Source: Acanthamoeba lenticulata
Taxonomy: Eukaryota; Discosea; Longamoebia; Acanthamoebidae
Direction of reading: 5' to 3'
DNA: 64,000 bases
Assembly: GCA_002179805.1 (NCBI GenBank)
Contig: NAVB01000431.1
Coordinates: 1 to 64,000 of the forward strand
The notes under the pieces were generated by a model, which was not told the DNA's origin, searched no databases, and saw only the letters and a list, made by a program, of their open reading frames with translations. Every line of letters begins with the position of its first letter. Positions within the stretch are counted from its first letter, which is position 1. Positions 46,080-58,551 of the stretch are shown here, piece by piece. The position numbers were made by a program, and so were the translations under genes.

Positions 46080-49000
46080 ATGGACTCTATGGAGGACAGC
46101 TTGACCAAAGATATCAACAGCCTGGCTCGTGCCAAAGTTCTTCACTCTGGCCTCAAGTCGGTACGTTCTCAACTTATTGCCCCGACAGCAAGCAGATGCC
46201 AAATAAAGAAGATTCTGACTGTCCACTACACTAGGCCTTTGATAACCTTCTGGCTGCATGCAAGGGCGACGCAAGAACCCGTCACCGAGCGATCGAACAC
46301 ATCCCCAAATATGCTCCTCTACACCCACAGCAGCTGGAGGAGTCCATTAACGCCTTGTTGAGCATTGCTCAAAATCCTCTACCGGTACACCAAGGCCGTG
46401 GTCGTGCTAGCGCTTCCTGTTTGACATTGTCGGCGTGGTGCAGGATTCAACCCCAGAGCAGAGGGCTGCTGAAACCACGGCAGCCGCAGAGGCTATTGTG
46501 GAGATCGGAAGCAACGTGACGTCGGCTCTGGACAAAGCCCTGTGGGCCTTAATCGAGGTGAAGAAGATCTCTCCTGGACTGGAGTCTGGCGTGTTGGCCT
46601 ACAACATTGCCAAAAACGAAAATGACAGCTTTCTGGGTGCGCTTTTGTGTGTTGTTGTGCCCCCAGCAAGTGGCTTGTCTTTCTCACATACGCGTGTGCA
46701 GCTGTTATAAATGAGCTTGTTCAGAGAGCAGTCGCGCCCACTGGAAGCGCTGAGGCTATGCTACTCCTTCGAGACATGGTGCTCTTTTCAATCTTCCCTG
46801 TTTTCAGCGTTGTGGTGGCTAACTGTAGTCCCGCAGCTGGCAGAGACGAAGAAGCACAACAGGAACTGGTGGCATGCGGTCAAGGAGTCCCTGAGAGAGG
46901 AGCTTACAAAGGTGCGCACATGAAAGAGGGGGGGGGGGGCGAGGAACAAACAAACGTAGAGCTGAGCTTGGTGTGAAAACAACCACAGAAAGGACCGGAG
47001 ATGTCTTCGGAAGTGTACGACGCTGCTCAGCGCCTGCTCGAACAGCTCGAGTCCAAGGCAAAGCGCAGCCGTGACGACAAGGACAAAAAGGAAAAGAAGA
47101 AGCGACGCCACGAGTCCCCAGAGCGAGAGAGCGACAGGAGCAGAAGGAGCAAAGACAAGAAGGACCGAGGTAGTGGAAAGGACGGCAAATCCGGCCGTGG
47201 TCGGCCTCCACCTTATGACAACGGGCGGTTCCCACCCTCACGCCACCTTTGGGTCGGCCTGATCAACGCCCACCAAGTGACCGAATATGAGTTGCGGTAC
47301 GCTGCGGCCTTACGTGCATCGCCCGCCACAAGCCCAACATACCGAGCATTCCATTCCATTCCACTCTATGACGCATGCAGGAAGCTGTTTGCGCCATTTG
47401 GCGAGATCGAGAAGATGGAGAAGGCGGGCCAGGGCCGGTATGCCTTTGTGAACTTCTTCACCGAGGAAGATGCCACCGAGGCCAAGCTGGCGCTCCAGGT
47501 ATGGGGACCGCGAGCACGGCGGCCCATGAAAGCAGGACTTGCACGTGTACTAACTCCACCTTACACACTCTCTTAGGGGAAGAATCAACTCATCATCCAA
47601 TACGCGGAAGCACGGCCTTCGCGGTTCATTTGGATTGGTCCGCTTACTCGTGGCCTGACGCTGAACAACGTCAAGGACGCATTGTCCGCCTATGGAGTCC
47701 TGTCAGATATCAAGCCGGTTTCAGGTACATGTTTACATCATCATCTCGTTGCATTGCAAACATGAAAGAAGGCAACAACAAACGCGGGCCAATCAGGGAG
47801 CGACTTTGTAATGGCCGAGTTCAAGAACAAGGAAGATGCGATCAAAGCCAAGAAGAAGCTTGATGGCAAGCGCCTCGGCGACTGCAAGATGATTGTTGGG
47901 ATGGGCGAGGTACATCCTTCCTTCCTCTGTCGTCTAGTGTGGCTCACCTTTCTACCACGACATATGCGCATTTTGATAGTATGATGATGGGGATGATGCT
48001 TGTTTTAATTCTTATCACTACACAAATGTTGCTGTGCCTCTTCTTCATCTTCATCTTCTTCTTCCTCATATGATAAAATCATCAGCCCTAACCAACGGCC
48101 ACAGCCCGCATTCTATGAAGCTGCTTCATTCAAAACTCATGTTCTACTTTATCTTTCTTATGTCTGCGCTGCTGATTGCTTCTTCACCTCCACCACGCAC
48201 ATCTCTCCCGTGTAACCTGCTTTTTGGATGTGTTTATGTTCTTGTTGGTTGTTGTTGTTGTTGTTGTTCTGCTTCTGGTTGGCCCAAGCGCAGTTCCTGC
48301 CGGAGCCGCTCTACTCCAACAACTTCCACAACGATATCCTGAGCGGCGATTCGCGCAAACGAGAACGCGAGCGCAGCTTCAGCCCCGACGAGCCCCCGTC
48401 CAAGCGTCGCGAGCGCTCCAGGTTCGGTTCCACATCCCAACTGTAAACCATTAATACAACCTATTTTGGTCATAGCTCATACGAGAATGAACGTTCACGT
48501 GTGATGCTCGATGCAGCCCCAGCCTCGAGCGCGAGATGGCCAAGAAGGAGCACAAGTACGCGCCCGCGCCCAAGGACACGAGGCACCTCAAGGTCCAGCT
48601 GCTGAGCAAGCTCTCGGAAGACGACGTCGGGCACGACTTCTCCGAGTTTGGGCCGATCTCCAACATTCGCGTGGAGGGTTACCTGGCGTACGTCGACTTC
48701 AAGAACACGCGCATGGCGTCCAACGCCAAGCGGGCCATGGAGGACCACGGCGACTACGGCAACATCACCTGCTGGGAGGTACGCGACATCATGTCGACAT
48801 GATCTTCCCCCGCATGTGCCTTGCAACGGGGGACGGTGCTGATTGGGGGATTATTTAATCGTCCACGACAGGGCGACCACAGCCGTCACGTGTGGGTGGG
48901 CAACGTGGACCCGGGCCTCGGCGAGGACGACCTCCTGAGGGAGTTCCAGCGCATCGGCGAGGTCGAGGCCGTGCATCTCCACCAGTACCACGCTTTTGTC

Positions 49001-51962
49001 GACTTCAAGTCCGTTCGGTCGGCGGAGCGCGCCTTCAGATACCTTCAGGTACCTGCTGCTTTGTGACCGCATATAAGGCGTTGCAATGGAACCAATCGCG
49101 CATGAAACCAACCACACAGGGCGCTCCGCTGGGAAGCCGCTGCATCGTCCTCGACTACGCCAATGTACTTGCCCTCACCCTCCCTTAAGTATACACGCTT
49201 GCAACCAAACTCTTGTTTGTCCAATCGCGTTGACCCTCGTAGTCTGATTCGCTCAAGGAGAAGAAGCGGCAAGAGAAGAAGGAAGAGCACGACGACTACC
49301 CTCGGGACAAGAAACGCGTACGCTCCGTCGTACCCATCCCCGCCCTCGAGCACCTGTTCCGTTTGGTTTCTAATGACGTCACATCACAGGAGGAGCTGCG
49401 GGTGATCTACATCACCGACTTTGACTCGCACTACCGGTTCGACTCAGAGTGCGAGCGGGAGCTGCGTCGGGAGCTCAAGCATCTGGCTCCGGTCCAGAAA
49501 GTCTTCTTTTACCCAAGTGAGTGCGCACTTGGATGCCTTCCTTCTCCTCTCCTTGTGTTGCTCCTGGTCAACGTTGACTGACGAGACGTGTGTGGCTCTG
49601 CCAGAGCGCAACTGGGCCAAGGTCCTCTTCAAGGAGTCGATCGTCGAGTATGACCTGGACCGGCTCCAGCAGCGCCGCCTGTTTGCGGACCTGCGCGTCG
49701 TCACCGTGATGCCCTCGGTACACCGTTTACGACCCCCAAAGAAAAGAAGACGCGAATTGCTGACGTCAGCGCCGTGTCACGCGTCCAGGCCCTCAAGGAG
49801 GCCAAGCCCCGAAGGATGCGCTCGCGCAGCCGAAGCCGCAGCTACAGCCGGAGCAGGAGCCGCGATCGCAGCCGCAGCAGGAGCCGCGATCGCAGCCGCA
49901 GCAGAAGCCGGAGCCGGAGCCGAAGCCGGAGGAGGAACAGGAGCAGCAAGGGGAGCCGGAGCCGGACCTCCAGCCGGAGCTCGAGTCGAGGCCGCAGCAA
50001 CGGCCGCCACCGGAGCCGCACCCGGAGCCGCAGCTCGTCGGCCGACAGTCGCCGAGGCGACTCGGTAAGCCCCGTGCGGCCCGCGGTCCAGGACGAGGCC
50101 GTTGGGGCTCCCTCTGCCCAGAGCCCGCGGCCCCGCGCCGAGGCGCCCAAGCCGACCGACCCCGACCCGCTGGAAGAGTACGGACGGCCCTCTTGGTCTC
50201 TGGCCGAGGCCGAGCACGGCTGAGCTGACGTCATCCCCCGCCTCGCCCCGCACTTTGGCAGTGAGTGGACAGAGGCACCGTCGGTGGTGCTCGAGACGTC
50301 CGCGATCACGGTGGCCCAGGACGAGATCTCGTACCGCCCGGAAGACGAAGGCTTGGAGGGAGATATCAGCAAGAACGACCAGACCCACATGGAGACCGAG
50401 TCGCGCGACGTCTCCCCGCACCACTCGCCTCGCCGGGAGCAGGTGTCCCGGGCTATCGAGCTTGACGACTATGAAGACGACGATGACTACACGTTCCTCG
50501 CCAGCGGCAGCGAACGGCGGGAGGACCCCGGCATGGCCCCTGCCACCGCCGCCTCTCCGGTCATTGCGGAGCCCGTTCGCCCGGACGCGCCCACCAAGGA
50601 GACTCGCGTGGCGACGACATCGGCCCCGCAGTCGTCCACCTCCTCGACGTTCTCTTCTGCCCCCGCGGCGGCGGCAACGTCGACATCAACTACAATCAGC
50701 TCCACCAGCGGGGCCGACTCGGGCAAGTCCGCGAGCACCGAGAACTCAAGCTGGACGACGGTCGAGAGTCAGCCGATGGCCTACGAGCAGCCCTACGCCG
50801 CCTACGCCGCTGCTGGCGCTGCGGCGGCTGCTGCTGGCGCGACGGCGGCGGCAGCGGCGTACCCGACGACGGCGACGGCCTACGATCCGTACTACACCAC
50901 GGCGTCGTGGGACCCGCAGTACTACATGGCCTACTACGGCATGGCCTACGACCCCTACCAGGCCGCCCAGTACGCGGCCCAATACGCGGCCATGGCCGGC
51001 CCGCCGCAGCAAGCGGCGGCTGCCCAGCAGGCGCCGCACTACGGGGTGCAGGGCGCGATGACGGCCGCCCCCGCCGGCGACCAGCAAGCCCTTCCGGGGG
51101 CCGCGGTCGCCGCCGCCGAGGTGACGCAAGACAAGCCGGCGGAGCAGAATGGCTCTGGTGGCGTTGTAGCGGCTGCGCCTGAACCACAACAACAACAACA
51201 GCAGCAGCAGGCCAAAGAGGCCAATGCGCCTGCCGCCTGTGCTCCGGCAGGAGATCACGACAACGTCAACAACGCCAACAACAAGACGGCGTCGCAGGCC
51301 AATGGAAACGATGAAGAAGAGGAAGAGGAAGAAGCGCCCGAGACCGAGCCCATCGATGACATCGAGCCGGAGCCGGTGTGGCGTGGCATCCTCGTGGGAC
51401 TTGGCGCGCCTTGTGCCGTGAAAGCCTTCTATCTGGCTGGCACCACCGCTTACCCGCCGTACGCGGCTCCCTTGTCTTCCATTGAACCAACCACTTGTGT
51501 CAACTGTGACCAATGGGCCTGACCTCCGAACAACCAAACCACGCAGGGAGTCGGCGGCGATCTCGGTGGCGGAGCGAACGAACCTGGTGAACGTGGCCAA
51601 GTTCATGCCGGCCCAGCGCAGCACGTTCCTGCTCCTGCGCCCCCAGTCCGAGGCCAACGTGGCGAGCTACACCACCATCCACGACTACTTCCTCCAGCGA
51701 GACCGCGTATGGGCTCCTCGCCCCTCCTCCCCGTTGCCTCTTCTTCGGCTTCTCCTTTGTCTTTGAGTCCAGTTGTTCTCACACGCAAAGGCCTCGGGTA
51801 CCATAGGCGGGCGTGATGCGGATGAGCGGCTCGAGCCGCGGCTACCTGGTGCCGATGGGGCCCGAAGGGGACAAGCTGTCGCACGCGCTGCTGTCCGAAC
51901 ACACCTACCCCGACCACCTGCTCCTCGTCATTGTCGCGCCCAAGAACGCCGTTCCGTCGTAA
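46080..51962 (+). CDS. Spen-family protein: N-terminal helical region, four to five RRMs, RS region, C-terminal SPOC
   Basis: An N-terminal helical region begins MDSMEDSLTKDINSLARAKV. Junctions stay in phase into KGPEMSSEVYDAAQRLLEQL. Four RRMs follow: HLWVGLINAHQVTEYELRKL (47250), FIWIGPLTRGLTLNNVKDAL (47622), HLKVQLLSKLSEDDVGHDFS (48584) and HVWVGNVDPGLGEDDLLREF (48888). A fifth RRM-like unit is LRVIYITDFDSHYRFDSECE (49397). Then come an Arg-Ser repeat (49815-50060), a Tyr/Ala/Gln-rich stretch, an acidic segment and a SPOC domain (EPVWRGILV...; STFLLLRPQS; GYLVPMGPEG; LLLVIVAP) ending at 51962. RRMs plus SPOC define Spen/RBM15 proteins, which couple RNA binding to transcriptional repression or m6A deposition. 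An 84-nt intron (50178-50261) removes an in-frame TGA. It could be two genes split near 46990, but splicing links them. Confidence 0.85.
46928..46939. repeat. G12 homopolymer in a Spen-gene intron
   Basis: Twelve consecutive G on the plus strand, inside the intron that links the N-terminal helical part to the RRM part. It is a candidate quadruplex or a sequencing-error hotspot. Confidence 0.85.
49815..50045 (+). repeat. Degenerate coding repeat for the Arg-Ser domain of the Spen protein
   Basis: Tandem, imperfect six-base units of the CGCAGC/CGGAGC type encode Arg-Ser dipeptides (SRSRSYSRSRSRDRSRSRSR and onward). The strong CG-rich periodicity also opens long artificial frames on both strands. 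Confidence 0.9.
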
Positions 51963-52066
51963 CGGCCCATCACCGCACTTCAGCCTCTGGGAAGCATAAA
52001 AAGTCTTCATTTTGTTGTGCAACTTTGGATGATGTACACTCCCTCCCCATAAGGGCAAGGAGGGCC

Positions 52067-55000
52067 TTAGAGGCCGACGGCCAGGCCGGCCGTGTCGTCG
52101 CCGATTTGGGAGTCGAGGAAGGAGAGCACGTCCTCCATCGTGGGCCGCTTGTCGGCCGACGCGTGCCAACACTTCTTCATGATCTTGCGCATCTCGGCCG
52201 GGCAGTCGCCCGGGATCTGCGGGCGCTTGCCCTCGAGCACGTCGAGCGAGACGCCCATGAAGTTGCGCCCGGCGAAGGGCTCCTTGCGCGTCACGACCTG
52301 CCACATGATGATGCCGAACGAGAACACGTCGGCCCGCTCGTCGTACTTCTCCCCGCGCAGGACTTCGGGCGCCGTCCAGCAGGGCGTGCCGCAGCGGGTC
52401 ATCGTCGCGTTCTCCTCCTTGATCCGCGCAAAGCCAAAGTCGGCCACCTTTACGTTCCAGTTCTCGTCCACGAGCAGGTTGGACGGCTTGAGGTCGCGAT
52501 GCACGATGACCGGCTGGAGCGAGTGGAGGTAGTTGATGCCGAGCGCGGCCGAGCGCAGCAGCCGCAGCTTCTGCTTCCAGACGAGCTTGACGGTGGCGTT
52601 GGCGAGGATGTCCTTGAGCGAGCCCTGCTTCATGAACTCGGTCACGATACACAGGTTGGGCCGCTTGACGCACGCGCCGATGAAGAGCACGATGTTGGGG
52701 TGGTGCAGCTCCGAGAGGAACGCCATCTCGGCGCGGAACTCGAGCATGCGCCGCTCGTCGAGCTTCTGCTTGATGAAACGCTTCACGGCCACGTCGACGC
52801 CCTTCCACCGGCCGCGGTAGACCACGCCGTAGGACCCGAGGCCGACCTGCTTGCCCAGCTGGATCTCGCCAAAGTCGATGATCCACCGGCACAGGTTGGC
52901 CGACGTCAGGAACGTGTCCTCCTTGAACATCATCCCCTCCCCGACGGCCGTCTGCACGGCGGCCTCGGAGCCGCCGCGGCCGCTGCCGCCGTCGCTGCTG
53001 GCCGTCTCCTCCGAGCCGGTGCCGTCGTCGTGGCTGCCGGCCTCGTGTGTGACGCCGCCAAAGAAGCGGCCCTCGAGGCCCTCCACCTTGAGCTCGTACA
53101 GCCGCGCGCCTGTGACAACGACGTGGACCCACGTCAGCATTCATGTCGACAAAACGAAGAGGACGAGAGGGCACCAACCTTGTGGCTCGTCAGGAATCTC
53201 AAACTTGCCGAGGCTCACCATCGTGCGGGACGGCCGGGCCTGCGCGTCCGCCTTGACCTTCTCGTACACGGTGTGGCTCAGCACGACCTGGCCGCCGTGG
53301 GTCATGGCCGTGATGCGCGCCGCGGCGTTGACCACCGGCCCGATGTACTCCACCCGGCGCGTCATCGGATCGCGCACGACGCGCGGCGTCCCCACGTGCA
53401 CGCCCATCCGCACCCGCAGGCCTCGGTACAGCACCCTGTCCACGTCACGCCACGTCAGCAATTCATTTAAATTGATAATTATTATTATTGGAATAAATAA
53501 AATAAAATAATAAATTAAAAAGAAAAATGAAATTCTTACCGGTCGTCCTTGTCGCTCCATTCTTCGGCGGCGCCGGGGTGGTCGAGCAGGGCCTCGGGCC
53601 ACTGGACGTCGAGGAGGGCGCGCTGGACGTCGGCGCACCAGGCCAGGGCGTCGGCGGCCTGCTGGAAGGCCATGCAGAAGGAGCCCTCGCCGCTGTTGCG
53701 GTCGCGCAGGAACACGACCTCGTAGCCGCGGTGCGAACGGAGGGCGGCGCGGAGGACCTCGTTGTGCAGCAGCGTCGCGTCGCGCATGGCCGCCGCGTTG
53801 AACTCCCAGAGCGACGCCGCGCGCGTGATGTCAGTGAAGACGATGGCCAGCTCGCCCTCGGGCGGCCTCACGCCGGCGACGCCCACGGCGGCCGCCGCGG
53901 CGTTGTGCGACGACGTCGACGACCCTGAGGACGACGAGTTGGTCGACGACGGCAGCCGCCACGAGCCGTCGAACAGGCCGCTGCCGGTCGACGACGCCTT
54001 TCCGCCGCCGCCGGCGCGGCCCGAGTGGGCCGAGGCCGACGACGACGAGTGGCTCGTGGTCGTGGTGGTGAGGCCCATGGACGTGGTCGAGTCGCCGTGC
54101 ATCGACGAGAGGCGCGTCATGATCTCGAGGAACGTCGGCCGGACGGTCGGGTCCGTGTGCCAGCAGCTCTCGATCAAGTGTACAAACTCGGGCGGGTGGG
54201 TCAGGCTCACGTCGGCCGCGCTCGCGGCGGCCGCCTCGGCATCCGAGGGCATGGTGGGCCGGATGCCATCGCGGATGACGGCCACGGCCACGGCGGCCGG
54301 GCTGAGGCCCGCGTAGGGCTGGTCGCGCGTGAGGAGCTCCCAGAGGATGATGCCAAAGGCGTAGACGTCGGCCAGGATCCAGTCCACGTCGAGCGCCTCG
54401 TTGAGCACCTCGGGCGCCGTCCAGTGGACGCTGCCGGCGACCTCCTTGCCGCCGCCGCCGTGGGCGTCCTCCTTGAACTTGGTGAGCCCAAAGTCGGAGA
54501 CCTTGAGGTTCCACTTGGCGTCGAGCAGGAGGTTGAGCGACTTGAGGTCGCGGTGGACGATGCCCGACGAGTGGAGGAAGTGCATGCCTTTGGAGGCCTG
54601 GTAGGCCATCTTGGCCTTGAGCGCGAATGGAATGTCGGGAATGAGCTCGTTGTGCAGGAGGTCGTAGAGGGAGCCGAGGGCCATGAACTCCATGACGATG
54701 CACATCTTGGGCGCCTTGGTCGACGCCGCCATGAAGAGGACCACGTTCGGGTGCCGCAGGGCGGTCATCACGCGCACCTCCTCCTTGAAGCTGCGCTCCA
54801 TGTCCTTGGTGATGCGCTCCGAGGCCATGACCTTGACCGCGACCTCGGTGCCCTTCCACATGGCCTTGTGCACTTCGCCGTATCTGCCCGCGTTTCGGCA
54901 CGGTCAGCGACCAGAGCCATCCCCAGAACAATTCGAGTTATGGACGCTTGATTATGCACGCACCCGCCGGCGCCGAGGGTCTCGCCGATCTCGAGCTCCT

Positions 55001-58000
55001 CGTAGCTGATCTCCCAGTCATCCGAGCGCGTGCCCTTGAGCCGCACCACGAAGACCACCACCAAGGCCAGGCACACCAGCACCAGCAACACCAGCGCCGC
55101 CGACGGCAGCACCGCGCCTGCGCCCAGAAAGCACAAATAAATGAATTGGATATTAATTTTAAAATTATACAAAAATACAATAATGATTAAATTATTGTAA
55201 TTTAAAAAAGAAAAGAAAGAAAACATACCGAGGACGATGGCGACGGTGTCGCTAGAGGAGGAGCTGGTGTAGCGCTCGCAGTAGGTGCCCTCGCGGCCGG
55301 GACTGCAAAGGCAGCTGTTGAAGACGCAGGAGCCCTCGCCAGAGCACAGCTGGCCGTTGGACACGCAGTTGGCCACCTCGCTCACCTGCACGCCCTCGCA
55401 CGTGAACGTGCGGAGCTCCTCGAGGAAGCCCGCCTGGACGACCTCGGCCCGCGTGGCCAGCACGAACGCTTGCCTGTTGTCCCACGCCGCCCGCACGTGA
55501 GCATCATCAAGCGGCGCGCTTGCTCGCGGCGAACGGACCTGCTGGCCGTTTGGGCCGCCGGCGCCGAGGTCTGGCTCCAGTAGAGGAGATCGGCCAGCGC
55601 TGCGGCCTCTTCGCAGTTGGGCATGGTGGTCCGGTGGTAGATGGCCGCGGCCACGCCCCCCACGGGCCAGCTGTTCTCGCTCGGACCTGCCATGAACAAG
55701 AACAACACCAACAACAACGACGACGACGCGATGAGCCCTCAACAAACGCGCCCAGGCCTGGCTCGATGGGTTAATCGGGGACGCACCCAGCAAGAGACCC
55801 GATGCGACGTCGATCGGTCCAACGCTTGCAGAGGCATCGCGCAGCGCGCTGAGCACGGAATCGGCGTCGGCGGTGACGACCTTGCCCGCGACATTCTTCA
55901 TCGCCGCCACGGAGATCTTGCGCGTCTGGTCATAGAAGCCGCGCACGGTCAGGCTCGGGACAGGAACACCCAAGAGGCCAAACGTGAGAGGCCAAAGGGC
56001 GCACCTGACGAACGCCGTAGAGAGTCCAGAAGGCAAACGAATACGACGTGGTGCGAAGAGACGGGATCACGTCGTCGGTCACGACGATCGAGCGGTTGTC
56101 GGTGGTGTTCATCACCGGGAAGTGGACTCCAGAGCCCGCGCCCACCTGGGCGGCAAAGTCGGGGACCGTGGCGCTGAGCATGGCCGTGAACAGGCGCGTC
56201 ACGTCGGACTTGACCGACTGCGTGACCACGACGATGGGCTTGGCGGGCAGCAGCGCGACGACCTCGGGCGTGTTGAGAGCGTGGATGCGCGAGTCGTCCC
56301 ACGTGACGATCTCGTCCAGGTAGATCCTCGCGATGGTGTCAAAGTCCAGCACCAGCTCGAGGCCGGCCAGCTCGGGAATGTTGTACGCTGCAGGGCAATG
56401 TGAGCTATTTGGAATGACGAAAATGTTTGGAATGCAGAGGACATACCAGGCACGATGGCGTAGGCGGCCAGCGGTACGAGGGCCGTGTCGCTCTGGCGCG
56501 CGGCCAGCTGGGTGGTGTCGCCGTTGGTCACCAGCCCAAAGTCGATCTCCCCCGAGCGGAGCTGGAGCTTGCCGTTGTCGGATGAGCTCGCGTAGTACTT
56601 GACCTTGGTTTGCAGGGACGACCAGCCCACGCCCCAGGACGTCATCAAGGGCATCGGCTCGCCAGAGCCCACCAGGTAGGCCGTCTGATAGGCCTGCTGG
56701 CCATTGCAGCGGATGGTGTTGAGCAGGCTGACGAGACGCTCGCGCAGGCTCACGTCGAGCGGCGCGATGTTGAGCTTCACCGCCGCGCGGCTCGCACTGG
56801 ACAACACAAACAACCAAACGCGGTCAGACAGAAGCGCAACGCGGGGGTGGCGAACAAGCCAGGCGGCGTACGCGTCGTTGGTCTGGATCCAGGCGACAAA
56901 GGCGAGCAGCTCCTGGACGACGGTGCAGTCGCTCGTGGTCACGTTCTGTTGGAGCGAGAGGTAGCTCATGTAGGCGATGGGCCACGACCCGTTGCCCTCG
57001 GCGTCGACAATGTCGATGAAGAAGTTGCTTTGGCCAAACTCTTCGCTGAAGGCGTTCATGGCCGCCTGCACAGAGGCCACCGAGGGCTGGACCAACCGGC
57101 CCGCCCGGTTGACCATGTTCATCCACTTGAAGGGCGACGTCACGGTGTCGGCGTAGCTCATGAACGTCATGCTGTTGTCGTGCGTCTGTTGGTGGGTCCC
57201 ACGGGTCAGCAATGACAACCACATGCCGGGCCAGCATGAAAAGGACGCCGGGCCTTACCTTGAGCCAGCCGATGCGCTGCGCGGTGGAGCTGCCCGCGGG
57301 GAAGGCCGTGCCGCGCTTGGCCGGGTCCATGTTGGCCCAGGTGCGGTTGGCCGCGCGAAGGGCCTCTTTGAACTCGGGGCTGAAGCTCTCGAGGGCCAGG
57401 CGGAGCACCTCGACGAGCGAGATCTCGCCGTTTTCGTTGTAGCCGATGATGATGCTCGCGTTGGGCAGCTTGTGCGCGATGGTCGGGTTCAGTTTCCGGA
57501 TGCGCAAGTCGCTCCACTCGGTGATGACGCCCGCCCAGATGAGGCCCAGCGTCTCGCGGTCCACTACCTGCAGAGCATCGACGAGGACGAGGACGAGGTG
57601 AGCATAGTCAAAGAAGAGGAGAACGACCAGGCGTACGATGTTGGGGTCAGAGGGGCTGAGGGTCGAGATGTTGTAGGCCATCACCATGGCCTGGCCCACC
57701 AGCGGAAGCTGGGCGAGTCCGCCGTATTGGGCCGAAAGAGTGGCGGAGAGGCCTCGGTCCAGCATGACAAAGTCCTGTGTGGTGTTTTTTGTTGTGCACA
57801 ACGCCAAAAGGTCAGCGATCGCTGTTGCTTCCGTGAGCTTTTTTGGTCACTCATCAATATTTAGTTCCAAGATAGGATACAAGAAGGCATAATTTAATTA
57901 ACTCCGCCAACGTACGTTATCGCCACCGGAGTAGGCGATCAAGGCGGGCATGACTCCACTTCCGGAATACTCCACCCTTTGGGTCCACAAAGAGGAAAGG

Positions 58001-58343
58001 AATCGTTTTGATGTCAAAACCTGCTCGTCGGCATCTTCGGTTCAAAGAATGGGGAGCGTACTGGACGTCGTCTCGGTAGTACTCGTAAGCAGGGGTCCAC
58101 TCGCCAAGAATGGAGACCACGTTTGGTGAGCCAGCTCCATACAGTTGTACTCCATAGGAGTGGGCTGTGTGGCGCAACGCCAGAAGACGAAGAGTTAATC
58201 AAGAATGAAAATGGCTCTGTCGTGTGGGGTCGTGCCAACAAAAGAAGAAAAGATCATTATATACCTGGCCAAATGGCAATCAAGAAGAGGCTGGCCAGGA
58301 AGCCAAGGGTGTGCCACATCGAGGGGCAGCGAGACCCGACCAT
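52067..58343 (-). CDS. Receptor protein: two PstS-like ectodomains, EGF-like motif, TM, kinase, class III nucleotidyl cyclase, second kinase
   Basis: The start is MVGSRCPSMWHTLGFLASLF (signal peptide, 58343). The mature N-terminus YGVQLYGAGSPNVVSILGEW resembles the start of PstS phosphate-binding proteins. A second PBP-like unit follows (RSGEIDFGLVTNGD; IYLDEIVTWDDSRI), then Cys-rich CSGEGSCVFNSCLCSPGREG and TM (SAALVLLVLVCLALVVVFVV, about 55100). Kinase 1 has GETLGAGG, VAVKVM, IVHRDLKSLNLLLD, DFGL and APE. The cyclase has LAIVFTDITRAASLWE, GVHVGTP and IGPVVNAAARI, which keeps the Asn and Arg transition-state residues. Kinase 2 has GLGSYGVVYRG, VAVKRF, VHRDLKPSNLLVD, DFGF and APE, and ends at 52067. 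All main catalytic residues appear present. It probably couples a bound extracellular ligand to phosphorylation and cyclic-nucleotide synthesis; ligand and nucleotide are unknown. Introns are AT-rich. Confidence 0.9.
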
Positions 58344-58551
58344 GTTGTTGAGCAAGAGTGTGGTATCAAGAATGCAAGAACTGCGGCCGAGTGGCCACAC
58401 CGGTCGTCGGGTCACCTGGGCCAAACTTGGATCCAACTTGGGACAACATGTTATGATCACCGTTGTTGCCCAACCGTTGCTCCACCTGTTATAAAAAGGC
58501 ACCAACGCCAGTTTCTGTTGACGCTCAACTCGAACCACAAGGTGGACCGTG

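Noticed and set aside
49774..50223. Arg-Ser-rich protein as a separate short gene ending at the TGA at 50221
   Set aside because: An in-phase 84-nt intron removes that stop and the frame continues to a SPOC domain, so it is part of the Spen gene.
51773..53470. Plus-strand open frame of about 565 codons
   Set aside because: Antisense to kinase 2 and part of the cyclase exon of the receptor gene, which show invariant kinase motifs.
58489..58497. TATAAAAAG as a possible TATA box
   Set aside because: It points along the plus strand, where no gene starts nearby. Both neighbouring genes are on the minus strand.
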